Counted from the stretch's first letter, positions 10,391 through 20,160 are shown. The stretch is DNA of 64,000 nt from Taxillus chinensis (GCA_023512835.1 CM042090.1:5115826-5179825), one strand, 5' to 3'. Made by a program: numbers and translations. The notes: generated by a model from the sequence alone, not told the origin.

Positions 10391-11971
10391 TTCCACATTT
10401 AATTTTCCCAACAGTATATTTATTATCAGAACATGCATTGTGCTTTTATTGTAAGTAGAAGATACATACTGACTTTAATGCCGATCATACTTACTGGTTT
10501 AAGGCCTCATGCTTCTGATATTAATATCAACTTCATATTTGGGATGATGCTTGCGTTTTCCGACTGAAGTCGTTTAAACTAACATGATTAAAGTTTATAT
10601 GATTTACCTCTTTCGGGTTTCATGATCTTAACTTCCACTAATCACCACATGACAATAGCATGTTCATTTAGATTACTCTATTAACATGTATAGTTGAAGA
10701 AATGAAATGGGTTAGCTCGGAATGCCTGGTGGATGAATACTCAATCACAGTCTGGGTCACCTTTGAAGTATAGTTTTCTCATAAGATAAACAAGGCTTGA
10801 ATTCTACAAAACGGAAATGTCAATCGAGAGGATTGCACAATCTACGGGGGAGAAAATGCTTTATATATTCTTCAGTAATACCCCCCGTATATGTCTCATG
10901 ACCTCTTTCCTGGCTGTCTATTTGAGGGGGAGCTTTTCATTGAGAGGATTAAATGATCTACGGGGGAGCAATAATGAACCCCTAATATGTCTCGGATACT
11001 CCCTCCTCTAAACTTTTACTTCCGGATCTGACTGGACATGCTGTTTAAATCAGAAAAGTGGCATGCTTGGATGTATTTTCTTTCTTCAACCATGCATTTT
11101 AATTGGCTAATCACCTGCTTACTTTTGACATGTGTTCGCTTCCACATTTTTTGCTCATGAATCCTAAATTGGCCAAATCATATGATCTTTAATTAATCTT
11201 AGCTACGTTGTTCAGCAAGACGGTTTCGTTATGTTGACCTATATAAACTTGTGTATTGTTATCTGACATATGCCCTGATTCAGTAATATTGATCATTTTC
11301 ACGTATGTATATGTCTCTCGCATGCTTAGTAATGCATAAGTTCTGTTTCTCATTAGTTCGGATTATGTTGTTTTTCACTGATTATTTTTCCTAATCCATA
11401 CTAATCCTTGCCTGTTAAGCTTTTGTATTTTCAGTTCATTTCTTCGTTTAGCTACAGGTTCAGATTCTCTTTGCAACCGTATCGATCAATCTAGTCCATA
11501 GTCTTGGATTTGAAGTGTTGTGGTACTTCTCTTCTCTTCGACTTATTGACTGCAAAGGAATCTACTTCACTCTGGACTCCTGACACAGTCTAATTGCGAC
11601 GATCCAAGTCTTCCTATATGTCGCATGCTTTTGAGGAGGAATCATGATGATTCATTAAATGCAAATCTCGGAATGCACACACACTTCTCTGGATGGCAAC
11701 CAGCTGTTACACTTACTTAGTCATGCGGTCTCCACGACATCGTTTCATTCGGAGGCGCATCGATATCCAGACTCATGACATCAGCCTGTCAAGTGGGTCC
11801 TTATTTCACTCGCCAATTCCTAGACCCGCTGACATTTGCGGACTCGGTCTTATATGTTTTGATCATTCCTGCGCAGCACGAGTATTGCTCATTTCAAATC
11901 CCTAAACCTCTCGTTGCTCCTTCCATCACCAAGACCTCACCTTTCCTCTTGTCCTTCAAATTTCCTTTGCA
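10391..11971 (+). other. Cop-1 spacer between pol and env-position ORF
   Basis: About 1.6 kb without a convincing gene. It holds a duplicated motif: GAGAGGATT...ATCTACGGGGGAG occurs at about 10827-10853 and again at 10940-10967, each followed by similar sequence ending near an ATATGTCTC. The GGGGGAG core resembles the element's own polypurine tract at 16608. The rest is AT-rich and unstructured by eye. Confidence 0.65.
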
Positions 11972-12919
11972 ATGGCACCCCGAATCTCTCTTTCCGGCGT
12001 TAATCCTGGCCATCTGGTTGATTGGAATGCTGTTTCTAATCCTCCGGATTGGTTTTTCCAGCTTCGCCCTCTCCTTGATGCCTCGCATATACTCAACCTA
12101 ATCTCCAATCCCGTCGATCTTCTTATCGACGACGTTCTTGAGTATTACCAACGGATTCGCTGCACCACCGATTCCATAACCTCTTATGTCCGCGGTGAAT
12201 CCATCATCATCACTCCGGCTGTTCTCCGCGCTGCTCTCCACCTACCTCTTGGTGAACCACAGCGCCCAGATGCCGATCCAATGGCGGCTTCTATGGGTTG
12301 CACACAAAAAGGCAAGGAATACAAGGTGAAATCCTTCTAAGGTCGCTATCGATGTATGGCGACCATCTTGAGTCGATGCTTACTGGCTCGCACATCAGCC
12401 CTCGACTCCGTTCCGTACGACCTTCTCCTGGCCATGTATGGCATTTTTTAAGGTTTTCCGATGGATTGGGGGATGTTTTTGTTTCGGTTACTGCAGAATG
12501 GCTCCAAGAACCATTCCTTCGGGCGTATCCTCAGCATTGTCTTCCGGCATCTTAATCCGGCCCATTTCGCTAGATATGATGCTGTTCCATTCCCTCCGGC
12601 TTATTACCTTCGTTATCTTACGCCGGATGGGAACATGACCGCCCGCCGACCATCTGCAGCTCTCCGCATACTTCCTGCCTCGGAACAATAAGGCGATTCG
12701 TTGGTGACCCCTCCGACAGCCCAAGCCCCCGACGTCGCTTCGCACCCCGATCCTCCCGGATTCGGTCCGTTGCGAGACCCTCTCATTCTCGGGCCTCCCA
12801 GCCAAGCGTCCGTGCCGAACCGTCCGAGGTTGCGGGGCCATCTCAGCGCAGTGCTTCTAAAGCTGTTTCCTCAGCCCCCTCTGCTGCTGATGTCCCCACT
12901 CCCTCCACCTCCGCTATTG
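11972..12919 (+). pseudogene. Cop-1 env-position ORF, 5' part, broken
   Basis: The start is ATG 11972 (MAPRISLSGVN). The open part to 12340 includes SNPPDWFFQLRPLLDASH, LIDDVLEYYQRIRC and SYVRGESIIITPAVLRAALHLP. The last resembles the VRG...LP block I associate with env-position proteins of SIRE-type elements and plant transposon proteins. It continues with frame changes through FGRILSIVFRHLNPAHFA and a Pro/Ser-rich stretch up to 12919, where the solo LTR splits it. No signal peptide or clear transmembrane segment is visible, so I would not call it a true envelope protein. Its function is unknown. Confidence 0.6.
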
Positions 12920-13097
12920 CTGCCTGTAAGGACCCGTACCTTGAGTTAGTCACAGTTTTGCCTTCTGAGTAGAGTTTTTTCTAGATTTTGACCTAGTGAA
13001 TGGACTCCAATGAATTCACGTGCAAAAGAAAAGATTCTTAGAATGATGTCCTCTATCTACCACAGAAGTTTCAGGCCAAACGGACGTGTATGTGAGG

Positions 13098-13228
13098 TGC
13101 ACGTGAATTGGGTCCATTTCACGTGCAAGTGTGGTTGTCTTCTACATGATGCAAGGAGGCTAGGGGTGAAGTTTGAGCGCATTTGGAGTGCATTTGGAGT
13201 TGCACGTGAATTGGGGAATTCACGTGCA
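13098..13228 (+). promoter_or_regulatory. Paired dyad G-boxes in solo LTR
   Basis: Two inverted-repeat elements built on CACGTG. At 13098-13127 the arms TGCACGTGAA and TTTCACGTGCA flank a short spacer. At 13201-13228 TGCACGTGAATT and its exact complement AATTCACGTGCA flank GGGG. CACGTG is the G-box core bound by plant bZIP and bHLH factors. They lie 200-330 bp upstream of the TATA box. The same arrangement occurs in the Athila-like LTR at 57466-57594. Confidence 0.7.
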
Positions 13229-13358
13229 AATTGGCATGCAGGCATATTTTTGAATGGTTCCCTTGGTTTTGACATTCTAATGATCTTTCTCCAAAGGACC
13301 ATGTTGAAATTCTGAGTATTTTGGCATATATGAGTGCGGAAAGGTGCTAACTTGTGTG

Positions 13359-13437
13359 ATCAAAACTACGTCGTTTTGATCCTGGGATTCACTTAATTAA
13401 AACTACGTCGTTTTGATGCTGTGTTGTCTATATAAGG
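13359..13437 (+). promoter_or_regulatory. Solo LTR core promoter: two palindromes and TATA box
   Basis: Two palindromes with arms ATCAAAAC and GTTTTGAT around TACGTC (13359-13380, and a variant at 13396-13417) precede TATATAAGG (13429-13437) by 11 bp. Downstream are a telobox-like AGGTTTAGGGTTT (about 13459) and (AG)10 at 13491. The same ordered set occurs in both Gyp-2 LTRs. Confidence 0.72.
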
Positions 13438-14003
13438 AGGAGAAGCCCCTCTGTTTTAGGTTTAGGGTTTGTTGCTCCACCAGCCGTCGCAGAGAGAGAG
13501 AGAGAGAGAGGGAAGGAGAGCTCCTGGTTGCTGCCAGGCGCCTTGCGTGGGTGGTCAGAGTCTCGTGGGTGGACGGCGTTCGGCTTGGGATCAGGCTGTT
13601 GCCGCGTTGTTGCGTCTTACCTGAGGTAGAGGTTCTGTTCTTCCTAAATTCTCCTCTGTCTTAGGGTTCTAGGGCAAACTATGAATTATAACTGTTTATA
13701 TATACATATGTAATCCATATAGGTGTGATCTCCTATGTGGATGTTGGCCTTCAATGGCAGTTTTTGGTGTATTCTGGTGTTGGATGGTGTGCATATTAAG
13801 TGTTCGATAAAATGCCTGTGTGGATATGTTTGTGTGAATATGCCCAGTATGTGTTTGATTTTATGCCTGGTGGGCTGTGCGAACTAAGTGTTTGGTATTA
13901 TGCCTATGAAAGTGTGTATGCTATGTGTTTGGTTTAGTGCCTGTGTGACCTTGTATGCTGTGCTTGTGGAACCCGGTGGCTGTGAAAGCCCGGGACTGGA
14001 AAT

Positions 14004-14193
14004 GTTAGCCTGTGTGGCTAAGCCTATATGGCCGTGGATATGTTAGCCTGTGTGGCTAAGCCTATATGGCTGTGGATATGTTAGCCCGTGTGGCTAAGCC
14101 TGAGTGGCTGTGGATTTGTTAGCCCATATGGCTAAGCCTGTATGGCTGTGGATTTGTTAGCCCATATGGCTAAGCCTGTATGGCTGTGGATAG
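14004..14193 (+). repeat. 38-bp tandem repeat, five units
   Basis: Five head-to-tail units start at 14004, 14042, 14080, 14118 and 14156. Each reads GTTAGCCYRTRTGGCTAAGC followed by CTRTATGGCTGTGGAT. GTTAGCC and GGCTAAG within a unit are near-complementary, so each unit can fold as a small hairpin. Gyp-2's 5' LTR has a more degenerate version at 41765-41955. Confidence 0.88.
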
Positions 14194-14658
14194 GGGTGTG
14201 CCTTGTGAATGTGGAATACTACTTGTTTACATCTTATTGTCACTACACTGCACCTGTACACACTCATGTAGACGCTAGGAGCATGGGATGGGTTGGGGAG
14301 ACATGATCCCTACTGAGCTGTGGTTGCTCACCCCTCCCTCTATGTTGTGTTTTCTTTCAGGAACATACAGGCGTTAGGTGGGACCCCAAGGTGGAAGACC
14401 TTATTTACTTTACTGTTTATGTTATTTTTTTTATGGGAACTAATGTAACCCTAGTGGGGATGGATTGAAAAGAGGACTTTGTTGTAATAAAGACTGGTTT
14501 GGTTTGTGGACTGCTTGATGAACTTTATTTTTCTTGAATGTGTTGTGAATGTTTAAAATGTTAAATTCTTGATTTGTATCCTAACCCCTTTGCCCTCTGT
14601 GTGGGTAAAAGGGGAGTCACGTACCGGTTTTCTCGGGTTGGAAATCCGGGGCGTGACA

Positions 14659-15539
14659 CTGCCGCGGTTGATACCATTGTTGCTGTCGCCACTGCTGATG
14701 TCCCGGCCTCTTCTCCGGAAGCCCCTTTGCCTCCCCTACCTCAACCCCGAGATTATCTTGCCCATCTCACCACCGACACCTTAACGGACCTTTGGCTCCG
14801 TTTCAGCCTAGCCCACACCTCCTCCATTCCTGACACCGATCTCCGGGTGTTTTACACATGCAATACCCAATCCCCGGAGACCATGATCATCTGGAACTTG
14901 GACCAAGGCTTTCTTACGCCGGCCGCCATTCCCAATGTGCCATTCCCTACACCCTCCGGCCCAGTCCCTGCTGCACGGAGTCCTTCTCCTGCTAAGGCTG
15001 GACCCTCTTCTCCTGCTGCCGCGATTCCCGTGGTTGACTTATCTGGTCAAAGCGGGTCCATTGCTCCGGATGCCTCCAATGCTCTGGATGCCTCCATTGC
15101 TCCGGATGCCTCCAATGCTCCGAATGCCTCTGATGCTCCGGATGCTCCTGCTGCTGCTGATACTCCTGCGGACTCCTCTGCCCAATGCACTCCTGCTCCT
15201 GTTCATGCGGGGGAGTCCTCCAAAGCTCCGGAGTTGGTCCTTGGGCGTGCCTCTTTTGGCACGGTCCACTCCGACGCTGTGCTTTCGGCCCAGCTGGACC
15301 GACACGCCCAAGCTCAAAGCGCCCAAATTTCCGCCATCGCTGCCAAAGTTGATGCCCTCGGCGCCCAACTCCTCTCCGCTCTCACTGACTCCTCCACTTC
15401 CATGGAGCAGAAAATGGATCTTGTCGCCACATCCGTCCATTCATTGTCTACCTCCTTCACGGATCTGGCGCACACGATGGCTCGTCCTCCTGTTGCTTCC
15501 CGGCGATCTGCCAAACCGGGGGGAGAGAGTGTCATCTGA
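14659..15539 (+). pseudogene. Cop-1 env-position ORF, middle part
   Basis: The frame resumes directly after the solo LTR and its CTGCC duplication (AVDTIVAVATADVPAS) and is open to TGA 15537. It has a globular stretch (DYLAHLTTDTLTDLWLRFSL, DLRVFYTCN), then a Pro/Ala/Ser-rich region with degenerate repeats of APDAS/APNAS type (about 15060-15150), then a helix-rich stretch (AQLDRHAQAQSAQISAIAAK, VDALGAQLLSAL) likely to be coiled coil. A run of six G at 15518-15523 marks the point where the reading moves to the next frame, so a single-base slip probably broke a longer ORF here. Confidence 0.6.
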
Positions 15540-16476
15540 TCCGTCTACTCCTTCTGCCCCACAACCATCTACTCGGACTGAGAAGCAGCCTGCCACTTCA
15601 GTGCTTCAGGGAGTTCAAATTCCCAAACGAAGCCGCTTCTCTCAACCAAGCTCCTCTACTGCAGCTCCAGCTCCTCCTCCATCCTCCTCATCCGCAGCTG
15701 AAACCTTCCTCCCATCATATGCGAAGTTTGACCCTTCTGATGCGGATGGAAGCTTGCGTAAGGCAATGAAATCCTATACTGTATCTTCTGCTGAGAGAAG
15801 ATGTCTTTTTGAAATGTACCCTTTCTCCCCGGCCGACATTCAGACTCTTTGTTCGGAGAAAGGACTCTTTACTACAGAAGACATTGACAACTTCTCGAGA
15901 GCTGCTAAAATGGAGATGAGGTCTTTTCCATCTCTTACAAGGATGGGCACTTGTTTGACGTTCTGCCGTGTTGGAATGAAGGCTATCTTCCCAGGTGTGG
16001 ATCTAATTCAGTCCTTCATCGACGGAACTGCTGAGGATAGCAAGCCATGGAAAACTCTCTCAACTATCCTCATTCCGTACCGGATCATGTCGCCACACTT
16101 CATGATTCAGTCCAAGCAAATGATTCTCATTGATTCTCATCAGATTGTGGAGCACTTCGTTAGAAAGAATCAATGGGAACCTCTGTGTCTCAGGCTGACT
16201 AAAGTTGTGAAGAAAGCTGGATTATATGAAGAGTTGGGCATCACACCCCTGCGTCCGACTGAGAAACTCAAGGCGACATTCCGGGGCAAGAAGCAAGTGC
16301 CACAACAGCCGGATGGAGATAGATGCGGAGCCTTTGTCTGTCACTTCATCAAGTCATTCTTAACTGTGGACAAATATTGGAGCCAACACACCACCTTTAC
16401 GATGAAGCAGACAATGGAGCTTAGAGAGAAAGCAGCAACTATGATCTTCAAGTATAATAAGCCTTATGTTCCTTAG
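15524..16476 (+). pseudogene. Cop-1 env-position ORF, 3' part with Ulp1/C48-like protease tail
   Basis: The frame is open to TAG 16474-16476. After a Pro/Ser-rich linker comes a globular domain from about 15715. Its end resembles the Ulp1 (C48) SUMO/NEDD8-type cysteine-protease core: IPYRIMSPHFMI with a candidate catalytic His (16096), LIDS with a candidate Asp 12 residues later (16132), and VPQQPDGDRCGAFVCHF with Gln at 16306 and Cys at 16324. The Gln-to-Cys spacing of six is that of the family. The usual His-Trp pair is His-Phe here, so the match is divergent. C48 enzymes process ubiquitin-like proteins; activity here is unproven. The frame begins after the G-run slip, so as it stands this is part of a broken ORF. 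Confidence 0.55.
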
Positions 16477-16607
16477 CGAAAATCTTGTATTAAGGATGAA
16501 TTGTACTTAGTTGCTATTAAATGAAATTGGTTATGATGTATATTCTGTATGTTATCTTTTGCACCGCTACCAGGATCAGATTACAAAGGGTTTGGGCATA
16601 TCCACAA

Positions 16608-16618
16608 TTGGGGGAGAT
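16608..16618 (+). other. Cop-1 polypurine tract
   Basis: TTGGGGGAGAT directly abuts the 3' LTR start TGTTGGATC. This is the plus-strand primer site. Confidence 0.9.
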
Positions 16619-17853
16619 TGTTGGATCAAACCTAGAATTTGGATAATGCTGATAAAGCCTTATGTAATTTGATCTGAGATCTCTTGTGTTTATTTGATCG
16701 TTGCAGAAGATATGTTACTAGTCCGGAAATACACTCGTGAGAACAAAGCTAAGGACAGGGTACATAATCCTGATCCGGACAAGAGTGAGTGTCGTCAAAC
16801 ACTTGGTAAATAACCAAGTCACCAATACATACGGAATAAGGGACATTCATGCGGACTAAGTACAAATGCGGAATAAGGACCCGAGTCTTATTAGACACGG
16901 AGTAAGGAAATTAGATGCGGAGTAAGGAATCCGGACAACTTTCTCATACGGAGTAAGGAAGCGCTAGTACGGAGTAAACACTCCGATCCCTTAGACTCGC
17001 TCGGAGTAAGGAACTTACATACGGAGTAAGGAACTTACATACGGAGTAAGAAATTTACATACGGAGTAAGGAATTTACATACGGAGTAAGGAACTTATAC
17101 ACGGAGTAAGGAAGCGCTGACACGGACTAAGGATTCCAGTACCAAATAGATACGGAGTAAGCAATCACTGACACGGAGTAAGGTTTCGAGCTTCATTAGC
17201 TACGGAGTAAGGAAAATTACACTGGACCAAGAAGATACTGCTTCAACTCAACCGCATTTAAAGTTATCAGCTCGTGGCGTCCCGATGTAAGACAAATTTA
17301 TTGAGAACCTGAAGAATCTTACACGTGGATCATCCGGATATGTGGACACAACCTTAATTGTATTTGGGAACTCACAAACGCACTTATACTCTTCAAACCC
17401 AAGATCTTGAGCTCCACAAACCGCAGCAGTCAAGGCAGAGAAATTACCGAGGGATAGTTAGTGCTGAACGCATTCCGGAACTACAAGTTCCAAGGTTGTC
17501 TCTTAGGAATGTTTTGTATAAATATTCATACTTGTACATTGATAAAGAAGTGTGAGAGCGTAATGTGCATTAGTTAAGAAAAGACTAATTTTGTGTACGC
17601 ACAAGCGTTTTCATCTTAAGAGATAGAATTTGGCTAGTGTGTGAGTTCATTTGTAAACAGAGTGTAAGAGAGTCCTGCTTCTATTTTGTTGTATTTATCT
17701 TGTGATAATAAAACAAAATACTTCCACTATCTGGTTATCTTCCGCAGTGATTCTATCACTTAACTAGATAAGTGTTTGTGTCTTAAAAGAAAGAAAAGAG
17801 TTTTGATAAGAGCCTATTCACCCCCCCCCCCTTTAGGCTCCAAGGGACCATCA
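16619..17853 (+). repeat. Cop-1 3' LTR (1235 bp)
   Basis: Starts TGTTGGATCAAACCTAG and ends GGGACCATCA. It is shorter than the 5' LTR by one 20-bp tandem unit (five units at 17002-17101) and two C in the C-run (11 versus 13). Every other difference I see is a transition. It is followed by the ATTTG duplication. Confidence 0.94.
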
Positions 17854-17858
17854 ATTTG
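17854..17858. repeat. Target-site duplication ATTTG, right copy
   Basis: ATTTG directly after the Cop-1 3' LTR. The Gyp-1 RNase H frame resumes with AACCTGAGGCAGCGACGG, so the empty site would have read GATTTGAACCTG, as Gyp-2 has at 44752 (GACTTGAATCTG). Confidence 0.92.
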
Positions 17859-19030
17859 AACCTGAGGCAGCGACGGTGGATAGAGTATCTACAGACATTT
17901 GATTTTACCCTTGCATATACCCCTGGTAAGGGGAATGGGGTGGCAGATGCCCTGAGTAGGAAGGGCAAGGCCGAGGTGACTAAGAGAGAGTGGAAACTGA
18001 TGGAGCAGTTGGCTATATTGCAGCTCCAACCTAGTACCTCTGAGAGAGGAATGGTTTTGAGCCCTATTGTTGTGGTGCCTGAGTTATATCAGCGAGTCCG
18101 AGAGGGACAATTGGGGGATAATGGGTGCGAGGCACTCCGTGCACGGATTTTAGCTGGGGAGCTAGCAAGAGATTGGGCCGAGGGTCCTGAGCATGAGTTG
18201 AACTTTCAGGGGCGTCTGATTGTGGCGTTTCCTCTTCGTAGGGATGTGATGAGGGAGTTACATCAGTCCAGAGTTGCTGTTCATCCAGGAGGCACCAAGA
18301 TGTACCATTCTCTTCGGAGACATTTTTGGTGGCCTAGGATGAAGAGAGATGTGGCAGAGTTTGTTTCTGCATGCCTTACCTGCCAACAGGTAAAGGCGGA
18401 GCACCCGCGTTCAGTGGGTATGTTGCAGCCCCTAGCAGTGGCAGAGTGGAAATGGGATCACATTACGATGGATTTCGTGACAGGACTTCCACCTACCTCG
18501 GGGAGGAAGGACATGATTTGGGTTATTGTGGATCGGCTAACAAAATCAGTCCATTTCCAAGCAATAAGGGAGCGGGATCCCATTAGGGCTTTGAGCCAGC
18601 TATATATCAGTGAGATCGTGAAGTTGCATGGGGTGCCCTGATCTATTGTATCGGATAGGGATGCGAGGTTTACATCCCGCTTTTGGGCAGGTTTGCAGGA
18701 GGCTTTGGGGACAAAGCTGAACTTGAGTACAGCTTTTCATCCTAAGACGGATGGTCAGTCTGAGAGGACGATCCAGACCTTGGAGGATATGCTGCGAGCA
18801 TGTGTGTTGGATTTTGGGGGTTCGTGGGCCACTCACCTAGCATTGGTGGAGTTTGCTTACAACAACAGCTATCAGGTGTCCATTGGGATGGCACCATTTG
18901 AGGCATTGTATGGGAGGCCTTGTCGGTCTCCATTGTGTTGGACTGAGGTGGGCGAGGCCGCTCTCTTGGGACCATAGCTGGTCCAGGAGGCCACCGAGAA
19001 GGTGAAAATGATCCATCAACGTCTATTGAC
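17859..19030 (+). pseudogene. Gyp-1 RNase H end and integrase, broken
   Basis: The segment continues RNase H ([28 protein letters not shown]), then the integrase zinc domain (HQSRVAVHPGG, HSLRRHFWWP, CLTCQQ), then the core: MDFVTGLPP (first Asp), [14 protein letters not shown] (second Asp) and TDGQSERT (Glu). TGA 18640 falls just before the second Asp, where Gyp-2 reads [13 protein letters not shown] 18976 ends the next open stretch. Apart from these the catalytic residues are preserved. It is non-functional in this copy. Confidence 0.87.
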
Positions 19031-19040
19031 ACCCAAGTAG

Positions 19041-19517
19041 GTAAAAATCCTATGCGGGTCAGAGGCAGAGGCCTTTAGAGTTTTCAGTGGGTGATCATGT
19101 ATTCCTCCGTGTGTCCACGAGGAAAGGACATCGACGGTTTGGGAAGGGTTCCAAACTATCGCCGAGATTTATTGGCCCTTTTGAGATTCTGGACCGAGTT
19201 GGTCCTGTGGCGTATCATTGGCTCTTCCGCCACGATTGAGCAGGGTGCACAGTGTGTTCCATGTGTTGCAGTTGCGCAAATATCATCCAGACCCAGCTCA
19301 TATGATCGATTGGGGTGATTTGGATATTGCTGATGATATCTCTGTTGTTGAGGTTCTTGTTCAGGTCGTGGACAGGCGGGAAAAGATTTTGCGAGGCAAA
19401 GCTATCCCTTTGGTTTGTGTCTTGTGGAGACACCGTGGCATGGAGGAGGAGACATGGGAACGCGAAGCGGAGATGCGGGAGCATTACCCCGAGTTGTTCG
19501 AGGATGAACAATCTTGA
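19041..19517 (+). pseudogene. Gyp-1 integrase C-terminus with Tekay-type chromodomain-like tail
   Basis: After frame breaks near 19040-19200 the stretch 19218-19517 is open. It reads ALPPRLSRVHSVFHVLQLRKYHPDP, then a tail with DISVVEVLVQVVDRREKILR, IPLVCVLWRHRGMEEETWE and MREHYPELF. This W-x-x-H...E-E-E-T-W-E tail is the degenerate chromodomain of the Tekay/Del group. In chromoviruses this region is thought to steer integration to heterochromatin. Confidence 0.82.
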
Positions 19518-20160
19518 GGGAGGGAGGTGGCGAAAGCCTTAAATGGTATGTGCTCTGTCTTATGTGACGTGGTATTATGCACATATGAGATATGTGGGTT
19601 CGTGTTTCTTATATGTATGGTGTGTTTCTTGGGTTTGTGTTTTCATGTTTATTAGGTGTATGATGTGCTTCGTGTGTTTATTGTTTATTGTTTATGTGTT
19701 ATTCTTGCGTTCATTTAGGTGGGTTTGTGCACATGTGAGATATGCCGTTATTTTGTGTTTTGTTTGGTTTCACATATGTGATATGTGATATGAGGTGATA
19801 TGTGATTTTCACATATGTGATATGTGATATGAGGTGATATATGATTTTCATATATGTGATATGTGATTTTCACATATGTGATATGTGATATGAGGTAATA
19901 TGTGATATGTGGCTTTGTGGTGTTGAATATATGTGATATATGTGATCTATTTGGTTAAACATGTATTGGATAGGTTAGTGTCTTTGTGAGTTGTGACTTT
20001 CTTGTGGGGTTGTTTGTGCCTGTTTCGGCTTGTTGTGAGCTGTGAGTTGTGTGGCATGTTTGTGAGTGAGTTTGGCTTTTGCGATGGATTTGTTGAGTTT
20101 GAGTGTAATTTTGTGTTGTTGTTTGGCTCTTATGTTTCTTTTCGGGGACGAAAAGCTTTT
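19518..20160 (+). other. Gyp-1 3' untranslated region
   Basis: GT-rich sequence without a gene. It contains the tandem CACATATGTGATATG array listed next and ends just before the polypurine tract, in TTTCGGGGACGAAAAGC. A near-identical block (TTTCGAGGACGAAAAG) precedes the tract in Gyp-2. Confidence 0.7.
19768..19910 (+). repeat. Tandem repeat, about 42-bp unit
   Basis: Three to four imperfect head-to-tail units built from TTTCACATATGTGATATGTG followed by ATATGAGGTGATATGTGAT. CACATATGTG is itself palindromic. The unit length varies because one copy lacks the middle piece. Confidence 0.8.

Larger units (their letters stand above)
12925..14658 (+). repeat. Solo LTR of a Tekay-type gypsy element inside Cop-1 (1734 bp)
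   Basis: Begins TGTAAGGACCCGTACC and ends GAAATCCGGGGCGTGACA, matching the termini of the Gyp-1 LTR. It is flanked by CTGCC on both sides (12920-12924 and 14659-14663), with no internal region, primer site or second LTR. That is the mark of LTR-LTR recombination after insertion. It contains paired G-box dyads, two palindromes, a TATA box, a (GA)n run and a 38-bp tandem array, listed separately. Confidence 0.92.
3395..17853 (+). mobile_element. Cop-1: full-length SIRE/Maximus-like Ty1/copia element
   Basis: Complete structure: 5' LTR, tRNA-iMet primer site, gag, protease, integrase, RT, RNase H, a long extra region with an env-position ORF, polypurine tract, 3' LTR and flanking 5-bp duplications. 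Integrase before RT is diagnostic of copia. The coiled-coil-rich gag, the second zinc knuckle between gag and protease, and the ORF block after RNase H fit the SIRE/Maximus lineage. The LTRs differ by about a dozen substitutions, all transitions as I count them, by one 20-bp tandem unit and by two bases in a C-run, so the insertion is recent. Gag, PR and IN carry stops, so this copy is non-autonomous. A 1734-bp solo LTR accounts for part of its length. Confidence 0.92.

Noticed and set aside
13455..13475. TTTAGGTTTAGGG as a telomere remnant
   Set aside because: Only one or two units occur, at the same place relative to the TATA box in several LTRs; it is a telobox-like promoter/leader element.
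14935..15500. Leu/Pro-rich open frame preceding the C48-like tail in the same frame
   Set aside because: The Leu-rich residues arise from reading a Ala/Pro/Ser linker out of frame; the frame ending at 15539 is the sensible one up to the G-run at 15518.
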